Part shown: piece by piece, positions 15,726-24,321 of the stretch
How positions within the stretch are numbered: position 1 is the stretch's first letter
Layout of the letters: each line of letters starts with the position of its first letter
Source: Pelotomaculum sp. PtaB.Bin104
Lineage (GTDB): Bacteria; Bacillota; Desulfotomaculia; Desulfotomaculales; Pelotomaculaceae
Length of the DNA stretch: 49,429 bases
Direction: 5' to 3'
Assembly: GCA_002067205.1 (NCBI GenBank)
Contig: MVQL01000128.1
Coordinates: 1-49,429, forward strand
Program-made: the position numbers and the translations under genes
Notes under the pieces: model-generated
Seen by the model: only the letters and a program-made list of their open reading frames with translations
The model's database searches: none
Told to the model about the DNA's origin: nothing

Positions 15726-16568
15726 TTAGACCCTTAATTCTCTCAGCCGGTTGACCCTGTCTTCAATGGACGGGTGGGTGCTGAAAAGCCGGGCCATCGA
15801 CGCGCCGGACAAAGGGTTCACAATAAACATATGCGACGTGGCCGGGTTAACCTGCATCGGTATCCGCCTGGCGGTGCTCTCCAGCTTGAGCAGGGCGTTG
15901 GCCAGGCCGCCGGTGTTGCCGGCAATCCGGGCGCCGGTTTCATCGGCATAATACTCCCGGGAGCGGGATATGGCCAGCTGAATAATCGTGGCCGCGATTG
16001 GCGCGATAATCGCCAGCGCGAGCGCGCCGATCATGCTTCCGCCGCCCTCGTCGTCGTCCCGGCCCATGCCGAAGATGGCGCCCCACTGGATGATGTTGGC
16101 GATCATGGATATCGCTCCGGCAAAGGTGGCGGCAATGGTCCCGATCAAAACGTCTTTATTCCTGATGTGGGCCAACTCGTGGGCAAGCACGCCCTCCAGC
16201 TCATTGCGGTCCAAAATGCGCAAAAGCCCCTCGGTGACGGCAACAGCCGCGTGGTCCTGGTTCCGGCCTGTGGCAAAAGCGTTGGGCTGCTGGGACGGGG
16301 TGATGTAAATTCGGGGCATCGGCATGCCGGCCCGGCGGGTCAGCTGCCGCACCACGTCATACAGCTCGGGCGCCCGGGACTCGGAGACCGGTTGGGAACG
16401 GGTCATTTTGATGGCCATTTTATCACTGTAGAAGTAGGTGAAAAAGTTCATCGCCAGGGAAATGATGAAAAACAGCATCGCCCCGGAGCTGCCGCCGACC
16501 GCGTTGCCGATTAGCACCAGGATCACTGACAGCGTGCCCATCAAAAGAAAAATTTTTAAGCTGTTCAC
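15726..16568 (-). CDS. htpX: membrane zinc metalloprotease HtpX
   Basis: Heat-shock-type membrane protease for quality control of membrane proteins. Two hydrophobic helices at the N-terminus (about 5-47) precede the zinc motif HELAH (residues 130-134). Two further helices span about 138-200, and a third ligand region SREYYADE follows. Length 280 residues is typical. GTG start about 10 nt after AGGAGG. Single gene with its own upstream gap. Confidence 0.96.
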   Translation of the reverse strand: MNSLKIFLLMGTLSVILVLIGNAVGGSSGAMLFFIISLAMNFFTYFYSDKMAIKMTRSQPVSESRAPELYDVVRQLTRRAGMPMPRIYITPSQQPNAFATGRNQDHAAVAVTEGLLRILDRNELEGVLAHELAHIRNKDVLIGTIAATFAGAISMIANIIQWGAIFGMGRDDDEGGGSMIGALALAIIAPIAATIIQLAISRSREYYADETGARIAGNTGGLANALLKLESTARRIPMQVNPATSHMFIVNPLSGASMARLFSTHPSIEDRVNRLRELRV

Positions 16569-16776
16569 GGCATTGTTTCCTCCTAATTATTAAAAAGTAT
16601 TAGCACTTCAATTCTATTTTAATCAGAAAATATTTACAACCATTTCCTTTTGTAACCCGCATAAATCTTGCATGAGCTTTTGACAATAAACCGGTTTAAA
16701 ATGATATTTTTCAACGAATTACATGTTAACGTGGAATGTGTTGGTGAAATTCCCCAATAAACATAATTTATAGTTG

Positions 16777-17193
16777 CTATAAAAGAATGGACAAGAGGCC
16801 CAGCGGGCTATTGAGCAGCAATACATCCGTTGCGTCAAGTGTCAGGTTAACGTCCTTGGTGATCTTTAAGGGCACTACCTCCAGGGTCACCGTTGCCTTG
16901 GCCTGAGTCCCTTCGATGGTGACGTCACGAATATTGGAAAGCTTAATCTGGCCTTTCAGCTTTTCCACCAGGGTCTCAGCCACCGGGCCGACCTCGCCTA
17001 CATACTTTTCGACTGCCTTCACATCGCCGCTGTTGATCCCGTTAATTAGTTCGGTAAGAGCATTGCGAACGTCCTGCTCGGTAAATTTGGTGGCCGCCGT
17101 GTCCGCTCCCGGCAGCGCCGAGCAACCGGCGCCCAGCAGGACCAGGCCGGTCAGGGTCATCAGCAGCATAAATAAGATTAACATTCGCTTCAA
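16777..17193 (-). CDS. small lipoprotein
   Basis: The signal MLILFMLLMTLTGLVLLGAGC ends in a lipobox (LGAGC), so the mature protein should be lipidated at Cys and held on the outer face of the membrane. The rest, about 110 residues, alternates helices and strands (INSGDVKAVEKYVGEV, then IEGTQAKATVTLEVV), like small cystatin/NTF2-like folds, but no family is assigned. I choose the TTG at 17193 because GGAG lies 8 nt upstream; a longer frame would read back into the tRNA terminator. Confidence 0.78.
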   Translation of the reverse strand: MKRMLILFMLLMTLTGLVLLGAGCSALPGADTAATKFTEQDVRNALTELINGINSGDVKAVEKYVGEVGPVAETLVEKLKGQIKLSNIRDVTIEGTQAKATVTLEVVPLKITKDVNLTLDATDVLLLNSPLGLLSILL

Positions 17194-17217
17194 GGTGATC
17201 ACTCCTTTAATCATACT

Positions 17218-17245
17218 AAAAAACCTTCCTTTAATTAAAGGAAGG
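17218..17245 (-). terminator. palindromic terminator after tRNA-Tyr
   Basis: A 22-bp perfect palindrome (CCTTCCTTTAA and its complement, 17224-17245) is followed on the minus strand by TTTTTT. It closes the tRNA unit and lies just upstream of the lipoprotein start. Confidence 0.85.
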
Positions 17246-17274
17246 AAATCGTGCGCCAAGGCCTAGTTATAAAG

Positions 17275-17359
17275 TGGTGGAGGGGGCTGGATTCGAACCA
17301 GCGAAGTCGTCGACGGCAGATTTACAGTCTGCTCCCTTTAGCCACTCGGGAACCCCTCC
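17275..17359 (-). tRNA. tRNA-Tyr (GTA)
   Basis: The 7-bp acceptor stem GGAGGGG/CCCCTCC pairs, and the anticodon loop CTGTAAA reads GTA. There is a long class II variable arm, a T-loop GGTTCGAATCC and an encoded CCA end. 85 nt. Confidence 0.96.
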
Positions 17360-17445
17360 ATATTAAATTTCCTTAAAGTATTTTATATTATAAAATCTTC
17401 CCTGTCAATATGACTAAATCCCCATCATTAAGACAGGGACTCATC

Positions 17446-17466
17446 AAAAGCCCCTTAAAGGGGTTT
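17446..17466 (-). terminator. short hairpin between the two tRNA genes
   Basis: CCCCTT-TAA-GGGG arms followed on the minus strand by CTTTTG. It may trim or partly terminate the tRNA-Val transcript. Confidence 0.55.
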
Positions 17467-17475
17467 GATTTGCGA

Positions 17476-17550
17476 TGGTGGGCGGGATAAGAATTGAACT
17501 TACGACCTTCTGCGTGTCAAGCAGACGTTCTCCCACTGAACTACCCGCCC
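17476..17550 (-). tRNA. tRNA-Val (GAC)
   Basis: Acceptor GGGCGGG/CCCGCCC, anticodon stem TCTGC/GCAGA with loop TTGACAC giving anticodon GAC, T-loop AGTTCAATTCT, and an encoded CCA. 75 nt. Confidence 0.95.
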
Positions 17551-17562
17551 AATTACATTAAT

Positions 17563-17591
17563 ATTTTGACAGACAGCACGCTAAAAGTCAA
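17563..17591 (-). promoter_or_regulatory. tRNA operon promoter
   Basis: The minus strand has TTGACT (17586-17591), 17 bp and CAAAAT (17563-17568), ending 12 bp before the tRNA-Val 5' end. Confidence 0.55.
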
Positions 17592-17596
17592 GCTTT

Positions 17597-18727
17597 TTAA
17601 AAAAACCTGTCCAAAAACTGTCTCGCCCAGCTCTTTTTAGGCACACTGGCGCCGGCTACCAGGTTCACCCGGCCCACTTCCCGGTCCCGCAGGACATAAG
17701 CCAGCTCACCCAGCTTCTGCCCCGCTTCCACCGGCGCAGTCACCTGCTCCGGCAGCTCCAGCTGCTGCCTCAGCCCGTTAATATCGGCGGGGTCCAGGCA
17801 AACCTCCAGATTTTTTTCTGCCACCGCTCCCACTTCCGCATTGACGCCCCCATCAACCGCAAGGCTAGCTGCGTTCTGGCCTGCCATGATCACGGTTACC
17901 AGCTTCACCACCTTGAAGCCATAGTCAAACATATTGATGCAGTCCCGGTAGCGGTCATTGGCGTTCAGCGCCACAGCAATCAGGCGGCGCCCGTCTTGCG
18001 TGGCGGAGGCGATCAGGCAGTTGCCGGCCGCGGCAGTTGTGCCGGTTTTCACCCCGTCCACCCCTTCATACCCACCTCTTAGCAGCCGGTTGGTATTGCC
18101 TACATCCATTGTTTTCGCCGGCTCGGTCCAGTTGACCGTCGCCTCCCTAGTCTGCACCAGCTCATTAAACTTGGGGTGGCCCAGGGCATACCTGGTGAGC
18201 ACCGCCAGATCATAGGCAGTAGTATAATGATTCGGGTCGTGAAAGCCGTTGGTGTTGGCATATCTGGTTCCGAACATGCCCAGCACCGCCGCCTTGGTGT
18301 TCATCATGGTGATAAACTGGTTGTAGTTGCCGCCCACATGCTCGGCGATAGCAACAGTGGAGTCATTGGCCGAACAGATCAAGGCTGCTTTCAATAGCTC
18401 ACCAAGAACAATTTTATCGCCTTTGCGCAGCTCAATAATCGAACCGTCTTCAACTGCGGCCGCCCTGCCGCCAACGGTTACCACATCGCTCAAATTGCCG
18501 TTTTCCAGAGCAAGAACGGCAGTCATTATTTTGGTCAGGCTGGCCGGCTCGCTCCGGACCCGCTCGTTTTTCCCAAAATAAACCTGTCCGGTCCCGGCAT
18601 CCACCAGTATGGCCGCGCTGGACGTCACCCTGGGGGTGGCGGCCAGGGCTGAGCAAGGTGCCGTCACAAAAAAAGCCAGGGCTAATATTAAAGCTGCTCC
18701 AGTTTTGAAAATATTTCTCTGTGCCAC
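17597..18727 (-). CDS. D-alanyl-D-alanine carboxypeptidase (DacF/PBP5 type)
   Basis: Exported low-molecular-weight penicillin-binding protein that trims peptidoglycan stem peptides. A signal peptide ends near ALAA. The active-site motifs are SLTK (Ser63, Lys66), SAND and KTGTT. A C-terminal beta domain ends in a basic, amphipathic tail (KKSWARQFLDRFF) typical of membrane-tethered members. I use GTG 18727, spaced well from GGAGAGGGG, rather than the ATG at 18760. In spore formers such enzymes act in spore cortex or vegetative wall; which applies here is not visible. Confidence 0.94.
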   Translation of the reverse strand: MAQRNIFKTGAALILALAFFVTAPCSALAATPRVTSSAAILVDAGTGQVYFGKNERVRSEPASLTKIMTAVLALENGNLSDVVTVGGRAAAVEDGSIIELRKGDKIVLGELLKAALICSANDSTVAIAEHVGGNYNQFITMMNTKAAVLGMFGTRYANTNGFHDPNHYTTAYDLAVLTRYALGHPKFNELVQTREATVNWTEPAKTMDVGNTNRLLRGGYEGVDGVKTGTTAAAGNCLIASATQDGRRLIAVALNANDRYRDCINMFDYGFKVVKLVTVIMAGQNAASLAVDGGVNAEVGAVAEKNLEVCLDPADINGLRQQLELPEQVTAPVEAGQKLGELAYVLRDREVGRVNLVAGASVPKKSWARQFLDRFF

Positions 18728-18869
18728 TACTTTCCCCTCTCCTTTGCGATAGACACACATTTGCTTAAAAATGCATTAGGCGGCCAAAGAAGGCCAACTC
18801 AAAATTATTATTTCAAATGCTCCGGCGGCTATACAACGTCAGTTCCAGTGTTAAATCAGCTAAAAAACA

Positions 18870-18896
18870 ACCGGCCCGCATAAATAGCGGGCCGGT
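18870..18896 (-). terminator. strong hairpin downstream of the small ORF
   Basis: ACCGGCCCGC and GCGGGCCGGT arms, followed on the minus strand by TGTTTTTTAG. The opposite strand also has a T-run, so it could work both ways. Confidence 0.85.
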
Positions 18897-18929
18897 GGCC
18901 TTTTTGTAAAGCCTGTCGGTAATTTTTCC

Positions 18930-19052
18930 CTATGCCTGCGGTTTCCACTCACGTACAACATTACCTGTAATCACCAGGTCCTGCGGGCAATAAGTGCCAC
19001 TCGGCTCCATGGTTTTTGATTCAGGGAACAATAAATTTGATACAGCGAACAT
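18930..19052 (-). CDS. possible 40-residue small protein
   Basis: A frame from ATG 19052 (or ATG 19010) to TAG contains EPSGTYCPQDLVITGNVVRE. It is boxed in by terminators on both sides (19171-19198 and 18870-18896) and preceded by a promoter like that of agrB, so it looks like its own transcription unit. There is no ribosome site at either ATG, and the first ATG would lie almost at the predicted transcription start (leaderless). Coding is therefore uncertain; a small RNA is the alternative. No family recognised. Confidence 0.35.
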   Translation of the reverse strand: MFAVSNLLFPESKTMEPSGTYCPQDLVITGNVVREWKPQA

Positions 19053-19060
19053 ATGTTAAA

Positions 19061-19148
19061 AATTTATCACTTTTAAGAATACTTTGTCTACTAGTTGTGT
19101 CTGAAAACAACATTTTGACGTTTACAATCGTCGATACGATGTTTGATA
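19061..19148 (-). promoter_or_regulatory. third agr-like promoter with phased boxes
   Basis: TGTCTGAAA (19098), a degenerate CGTTTACAA (19119) and TGTTTGATA (19140) are in exact 21-bp phase. On the minus strand, 4 bp after the first box is TAGTAGACA with -35 TAGACA (19085-19090), then 17-18 bp and a -10 of ATAAAT/TAAATT (19061-19067). Weaker than the agrB and SLH sites but the same layout. Confidence 0.5.
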
Positions 19149-19170
19149 ATGCATAGTCTGAGGTTCTCTG

Positions 19171-19198
19171 AAAAAAAAGGGGACTCGCTAAGAGCCCC
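19171..19198 (-). terminator. terminator after the CofE-like gene
   Basis: The minus strand reads GGGGCTC, a short loop and GAGTCCCC, then TTTTTTTT. Confidence 0.85.
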
Positions 19199-19284
19199 GC
19201 TGAAAGGTTTATCACAATCAATTGTTCGATATACTTCTGTCGTATCACCCGCAGCCTTTAGGTAAAGCCTAACGGTAAATTTGT

Positions 19285-19914
19285 TCAGGCCATCTTTAAA
19301 ATAATGATTGGTGTTTGCTGGTCGTCGTTGCCAAAGGGGTTATCCGCCAGCTCTTTGATCAGCTCTTCTTGATTTACCCCCTTGGACGCGGCAATGATAT
19401 CAACTTTTCTGATATCGTTGATATCGGTAACCACCGCCTCTGCACCGGTAGCGCGCTTGATCCGTTCCACTACCTTTTGCGGGTCCTTCGGCCCGAGGAT
19501 AATGTGCCGCTCAAACGGCCACATGGTGCCGGCCACGTCATCAATTTGCGCCAGATGCCGGCCTGCTATCCAGTAGAAATCACCCCTGCGGCCAATTACT
19601 TTACCCACTGCCGCCGCTGCAGCGCCAAGCAGTATCCGCACATAGCCGGATTCCTGAATTGCCAGCTGCATCGCCTGGGGAGTGGCCAGGCTCCCATCTT
19701 TGCCCGGGAAAAGGCATAGAAAGCGGGCCAGCCGGCCCGGCCTGACCGTATCCGGCAGGATGGCCCGGCCCTGGGTAATGGCTACCACGGTTTCCGCCAC
19801 CGCGATAATATCGCCCGGTTCGGTGATTTCGCCGGCGTATTTTTTCGCTACCTCCGCAATATCATCTTTTTCGGTTACAATATGCGTCCTGATCGGGATC
19901 CGGCCAATGATCAC
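19285..19914 (-). CDS. CofE-like (F420-0:gamma-glutamyl ligase family) protein
   Basis: Shares the layout of the coenzyme F420-0:glutamate ligase family: PIRTHIV near the start, GDIIAVAETVVAITQGR, GRRGDFYWIAGR and TDINDIRKVDIIAAS. At 209 residues it is shorter than archaeal CofE (about 250) and matches the Firmicute branch of unknown substrate, found in organisms not known to make F420. GTG start with GAGGTG upstream. It follows the amidase gene by 4 bp, so they are probably co-transcribed, although no functional link is evident. Confidence 0.75.
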   Translation of the reverse strand: MIIGRIPIRTHIVTEKDDIAEVAKKYAGEITEPGDIIAVAETVVAITQGRAILPDTVRPGRLARFLCLFPGKDGSLATPQAMQLAIQESGYVRILLGAAAAAVGKVIGRRGDFYWIAGRHLAQIDDVAGTMWPFERHIILGPKDPQKVVERIKRATGAEAVVTDINDIRKVDIIAASKGVNQEELIKELADNPFGNDDQQTPIIILKMA

Positions 19915-19918
19915 GTTT

Positions 19919-20869
19919 TCACCTCTTTATGCCCGGAAAAGTTGCAAGATAGTTTTTTACCCCGTTAAAGATGCCTTCCGCCGCTTTCTTATGAAAGGTG
20001 GGGCTGCGTAAAAGCCCTTCTTCGACCCAATTGCTAATTGTTACTACTTCTACTTCCACACCCGGGATGTCGCCGGGAACAGCCAGCTCAGGACGTTCCC
20101 TGACGCCCCGGTCCGCCACTCTCAGCTTTTTCAGCAATTCCTCCTGGACCAGGACGGCTAAAGCGGCGCTCGCTCGAGAGGCCGGCTTGTAGCGTGTGGA
20201 TGCGCCGGACACCTTGCTGTTTTTGTCCGAGTGGGTATGAATACCTAAAAATAGCCCGGCTCTCTCCTGCGCGGCCAGCTGAAAACGACTTGCTGGAGCA
20301 ACTGTTTTATCACCGGTCCTGGTTAATACTGCCCGCGCGCTTGCCTGCTCAAGTTTCTCCGCCAGAATTTCAGCAATCAGCAGGACCACATTTTTTTCCA
20401 GCAGGTTGACCGGCCCCGCGCTCCCCGGGTCCTCTCCCCCGTGACCGGGGTCGATGACAATGGTCTTATCCTTAAATAAGTTTGCTATATACGACCGGTC
20501 CAGGGTGATTATGGTCCGGTAGGGGATGCCATCGGCCACTTCCACATTAAATTTGCACGGGTGCTCCGCATGGACCTCAACTACCGCCCGCCCGGGCTCA
20601 GTCTGGGCTAGCGCTATCTCCCTGACCAGACCATCGTTGACCTCAATTGACCCCTCCGGCATATTGGCAATGACACCGGCGCCGGCAAGTACGATCCGGC
20701 CTCCCTGTTTGTCCGCCGAATACTCAAAGGCACCGGTGGACTCCACCACAACCCTGGTGATCAGGCTTCCTGTGCTGTCCTCAATGACTTTTGACCAGAT
20801 ATTCGTAATTCTGGGATGTTTAAGGGCAGACAGTCCGCACTCCCCCCTGCTTTTTTTTATTAATGCCAT
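19919..20869 (-). CDS. N-acetylmuramoyl-L-alanine amidase (AMIN + Amidase_3)
   Basis: The catalytic domain (about residues 130-316) has IVIDPGHGGEDPGS with the first zinc His, LLEKNVVLLIAEIL with the Glu, and LGIHTHSD with a later His. An N-terminal beta domain (about 25-120) resembles AMIN modules that direct amidases to the wall. No clear signal peptide is seen (it begins MALIKKSRGECG), which is odd for a wall hydrolase: it may be a cytoplasmic or mother-cell sporulation amidase, or the start may be wrong. Confidence 0.85.
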   Translation of the reverse strand: MALIKKSRGECGLSALKHPRITNIWSKVIEDSTGSLITRVVVESTGAFEYSADKQGGRIVLAGAGVIANMPEGSIEVNDGLVREIALAQTEPGRAVVEVHAEHPCKFNVEVADGIPYRTIITLDRSYIANLFKDKTIVIDPGHGGEDPGSAGPVNLLEKNVVLLIAEILAEKLEQASARAVLTRTGDKTVAPASRFQLAAQERAGLFLGIHTHSDKNSKVSGASTRYKPASRASAALAVLVQEELLKKLRVADRGVRERPELAVPGDIPGVEVEVVTISNWVEEGLLRSPTFHKKAAEGIFNGVKNYLATFPGIKR

Positions 20870-21195
20870 AGCAATTGTAACTTGCGTTACTTATATATAT
20901 TCAGCTCCTCAAGAAATGAGCATGGAATAATAAGATTTATAAAGGTCATCCCAATATTACCCCATTGCTTGCCAATGGCTTGTGTCCAGGACTATGGAAC
21001 AGTTTCGTTTACGGTTGTCATTTTCAAATAAAAAAAATAAAAACGATCCCCATGTCCCCGGGACCGTCCCTACTGTCATCTCTTTGCATCGTATTGACAC
21101 CGGTTATCCACCAATTGCGCCATTGCCGGCCCAGGCCGGCGCCAGGAGCTGTGCCTTTTGTCAATAGGATTGTGATTATATTATCAATTAGTTGC
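20870..21195. other. intergenic region with a repeat-like GC-rich patch
   Basis: About 325 bp without a gene. Around 21050-21070 the stretch CCCCGGGACCGTCCCT resembles the GAACCGTCCCC core of the dispersed repeat and may be a diverged copy. Nothing else stands out. Confidence 0.4.
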
Positions 21196-21780
21196 TCAGA
21201 TGTCCCAGCCGGCGGGCGCTTTCAATTTCCCGGCAGCATGGAATACCATATGCTCATATTTTAGAACCAGAGCGGCGCAGGCCGTGCCCAGCAGGGACCC
21301 GGCCAGCACGTCCAGCGGGTAGTGCACTCCCACATACACCCTGGAGAAGGCCATGGCAAAGGCCAGCAGCACCACCATCCAGGATAGGGTGTACTGCTTG
21401 CGCGCCAGCACAAACCAGGCCGCAAAAGCATTGGCGGTGTGCTCCGACGGAAAGGAAAAAGTGCCCGGCGGCCCTACCAAAAGCTCCACCCCGGGCATAG
21501 CTAAAAAAGGCCTGGGGCGGTCAAAGGTGTGCTTAATGCATTCGCCGGCCAGGTAGCTGGCGCCTACCGCCACCAGCATCAAAATTGCTGTTTTTTTCGA
21601 CTCCCGGCTGCCAAAAACAAATAATGCCAGTCCAAATAAAAGCCAGATCAGGCCGGCCTGTCCCGAGTAGCTGAGCAGCGGCATAAAGACATCCAGCGCG
21701 GCATTATGTATGCTGTGGTTAACCCAGTTGAAGCAGTTTAAGTCAAGGTTATTAATAAATAAAAAAACGCCCAGATCCAT
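21196..21780 (-). CDS. PAP2-family membrane phosphatase (undecaprenyl-diphosphatase-like)
   Basis: Integral membrane phosphatase with the three PAP2 signature blocks: KHTFDRPRP, PSEHTANAFA and RVYVGVHYPLDV. About six hydrophobic segments and 194 residues, as in BcrC-type enzymes that recycle undecaprenyl pyrophosphate. The ATG at 21780 has AAGGTG at 6 nt and is preferred to the upstream GTG. The precise lipid substrate is inferred only from family size and organism type. Confidence 0.88.
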   Translation of the reverse strand: MDLGVFLFINNLDLNCFNWVNHSIHNAALDVFMPLLSYSGQAGLIWLLFGLALFVFGSRESKKTAILMLVAVGASYLAGECIKHTFDRPRPFLAMPGVELLVGPPGTFSFPSEHTANAFAAWFVLARKQYTLSWMVVLLAFAMAFSRVYVGVHYPLDVLAGSLLGTACAALVLKYEHMVFHAAGKLKAPAGWDI

Positions 21781-21918
21781 AATATACACCTTATCGAAAT
21801 ATGAGCTGTGAACAGGAGGGACCTCTTACCCCGTTCGGCCTGGTCCATTCTAATTAACTAGCTAATTCATTATTATCAGGCCTACTCCAAAAGCATGATT
21901 CACTAACTTAATATAAAA

Positions 21919-22500
21919 CTAACTGCGGCGCTTTTTGCTCCAGAGATATATAATGACAACTGCAATCCCGAGCGCCACCACCACGTCCAGCCGGTGGAAC
22001 CAGGGCTTGATCGCCTGCCAGTTCTGGCCTAGCTTCAAGCCGATATAAACCAAAAGGAAGCTCCAGGGCAGCGAACCAAAAAAACTGTAGAGCACAAATT
22101 TTTTAAAATCCATGCGGGCGATGCCGGCCGGCAGGGAGATAAAAGTCCGGACAATGGGCATCAGGCGGGTAAAAAAGACCGTAGCCTCACCATACCGCTG
22201 AAACCACCGGTCGGCCAGGGCCAGGTGGTCCATGGAAAAGCCAAAATAGCGCCCGTATTTGACCAGAAAGGGCCGGCCGCCCCAGACTCCCAGATAATAT
22301 GACAGAATAGAGCCCGCAACCCCCCCGACAGTCCCGGCCAGGACCGTCCGGTAAAACTCCAGCCTTCCGGTGGATACCAGGTAGCCGCCGAAGGGCAGGA
22401 TCACTTCGCTGGGCAGCGGGATGTTGGCGCTTTCAATAGCCATACCCACGGCTATGCCCCAGTAGCCCATTGCCGCGATAACATTAGTGATTGCTGTCAA
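21919..22500 (-). CDS. DedA-family membrane protein
   Basis: Multi-pass protein of the DedA/Tvp38 (VTT) family, implicated in lipid carrier recycling and membrane homeostasis. Hallmarks: ESANIPLPSEVILPFGG near the start and FTRLMPIVRTFISLPAG in the middle, with GRPFLVKYGRYFG between. The open frame reaches back to 22668, but that extension has no homology-like content. I place the start near TTG 22500 (GAGG 5 nt upstream), giving about 193 residues. A CTG at 22533 after AGGAGG is another option, so the exact start is unsettled. Confidence 0.88.
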   Translation of the reverse strand: MTAITNVIAAMGYWGIAVGMAIESANIPLPSEVILPFGGYLVSTGRLEFYRTVLAGTVGGVAGSILSYYLGVWGGRPFLVKYGRYFGFSMDHLALADRWFQRYGEATVFFTRLMPIVRTFISLPAGIARMDFKKFVLYSFFGSLPWSFLLVYIGLKLGQNWQAIKPWFHRLDVVVALGIAVVIIYLWSKKRRS

Positions 22501-22740
22501 CACAACCTCAATATATTCGCCTATTTGATGCAGGATAGCCTTATTCCTCCTAAACAGATTTATGTTATAAAACCAATTCAACTGGTGCAGCGACAGCAAC
22601 TCCAAAATTAGCGCCTGTTCAGAGCAGAGCTGGTGACAACGCCAATTCCGCGGATGCAGCACCGGCAACCAATTATGCTGTTGCCGCGCACCGGAGATGC
22701 TTGAAACGATTTACATGATACACTGGTTCCTGTCAAGCAA

Positions 22741-24270
22741 TTACAACAGGCGTTTGTATTCCCCCCTATCGTTTTTGGACGGCTTCTTGGTGGAATACCG
22801 CTGGTCGAATACTGACAACTCCAAAGAACGGCAAATCAGCCTGAACTTCGAGGAGATGGTGGAAGAGGCCACACCGTAGTGCCCGGCCAGGTCCTGCTGG
22901 TTCAGGCCCTCCGCCATTTCCAGCCTGGCGAAGGCATAGACCACCGCAGCCGACCAAACGGCTAATTTTCTGATTGCGGGCCGCTCTTTAGTACAGTAGT
23001 CAAACCAGAGCGCCACGGCGCCCTGCTGCTGCCTGTCGTTATAGCCCAGCGCTTCCAGCCCCTCCTGGACACTGGAGGCCACGCGGGCATAGCCGGGCTC
23101 CGGCCACTGGTAATTTTTCACGGTAAATTCCGGCGGGTCCGGCGGCAGCACATCCTCCTCCAGGATTTCCTTACTGACCGCAAGCTCCTCTGTGATCAGC
23201 TTCCTGCCTGCGGGCAGCAGGCCGGAAGACTGCACAGTTAAACTAACGGTACCAGGCGTCAAGAGGAGGCTGCCCAGCACCAGCCGCAGCCTGGACTTCC
23301 CCACTCCCTCAGGCTGAGCCTGACCGGCCCTGGCGGCAGGCGCGCCTGCTTTACGCTGCGCTAGGCCCAGCCAGGCGGCTTCTGCCTGCAGCAGGTACCC
23401 CTCGCTGTCTCTTTGTTCCAGCAGCAGCTCAAAGTGCTCCGATTGCTTGAGCTGCGCCAGGACTTTCTCGCTGGTAACTGTGGTATACAATAACCCGGCG
23501 GGCTTTTTACCCCTTCCGGTGCAATAATTTCCTTGCCGGGCGCCCACGGTCCCGTATTCCATCACCCAGGCGTTAATTTTATGGGCGCGCTCTTTGAGAT
23601 AGGGTCCCCAGCCTCGCTCTCCGGTCAGCTTTTCATTATAATAGTGCCGCCGGTCCTGGTTCAGCCTTTTCAACAGCGGTTCCTTGCACCAGTTGGGCAG
23701 GGCCAGCCCGCTGGTGGAAAACTCGTATTCCTCCCCGACCTGGAGGACCCGCATCAAAAGGATGCTTCCTTCTTTAAGCTCGGAGGCGGCGTTGACATCG
23801 TGGACCTTCAGCTCCCTGCATCTCAGCAAATCTTCGACGATCAGCGCGTCCGCAGCAACAACTTCGCGGACTTCATATAAGGAAATCCGGGAGGCAGCCC
23901 ACTCTTCGCTCAGGGTTTTTTCATAACTGTTCAGGGGATCGGGGTACTCATCCCGAAAAGTCTCAACAACAGAGATGCCGCTGGACAGATAGTAATCAAA
24001 AATAAACCACTCGAAGCAGCGTTCCATGGTAAATTCATCATCTTGTGATATTACTTGCTGGTCCATGCAGCCCAGGTACATATCCTGGGCGCGGGCAGCG
24101 TCCCAGGCAAAAGAGGGCTGATCGGCAAACCCTCCCAGCTTCCGGCGCAATGACTGGCCGGCGCGGCGCCACCTGACCTGCTCCAGGGAACAGCAGGTCT
24201 CACCCCTGCCGCAGCATTGATCATAGGGCTTGCCGCTGCCGCAGGGACATGACTTCTTGGTTTTACGCAT
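22741..24270 (-). CDS. SEC-C domain protein with C-terminal cyclin/HTH-like region
   Basis: The N-terminus has a SEC-C zinc motif (CPCGSGKPYDQCCG). About 380 residues of unassigned sequence follow, then a C-terminal helical block (about 400-500) containing WSAAVVYAFARLEMAEGLNQQDLAGHYGVA interrupted only by my truncation limits. The final part resembles TFIIB/cyclin-like or HTH modules that often end SEC-C proteins in Firmicutes. ATG 24270 has GGGGAGG at 8 nt. Soluble, about 509 residues. Role unknown; nucleic-acid or ribosome contact is plausible from the domains but unproven. Confidence 0.75.
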   Translation of the reverse strand: MRKTKKSCPCGSGKPYDQCCGRGETCCSLEQVRWRRAGQSLRRKLGGFADQPSFAWDAARAQDMYLGCMDQQVISQDDEFTMERCFEWFIFDYYLSSGISVVETFRDEYPDPLNSYEKTLSEEWAASRISLYEVREVVAADALIVEDLLRCRELKVHDVNAASELKEGSILLMRVLQVGEEYEFSTSGLALPNWCKEPLLKRLNQDRRHYYNEKLTGERGWGPYLKERAHKINAWVMEYGTVGARQGNYCTGRGKKPAGLLYTTVTSEKVLAQLKQSEHFELLLEQRDSEGYLLQAEAAWLGLAQRKAGAPAARAGQAQPEGVGKSRLRLVLGSLLLTPGTVSLTVQSSGLLPAGRKLITEELAVSKEILEEDVLPPDPPEFTVKNYQWPEPGYARVASSVQEGLEALGYNDRQQQGAVALWFDYCTKERPAIRKLAVWSAAVVYAFARLEMAEGLNQQDLAGHYGVASSTISSKFRLICRSLELSVFDQRYSTKKPSKNDRGEYKRLL

Positions 24271-24321
24271 GGAAAACACCTCCCCGTATAAATTATGCCG
24301 GTGGAGCTGAATGCTCTAAAA

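Noticed and set aside
19021..19248. 75-residue minus-strand ORF
   Set aside because: It runs across a strong terminator and the phased boxes and has no ribosome site or protein-like pattern.
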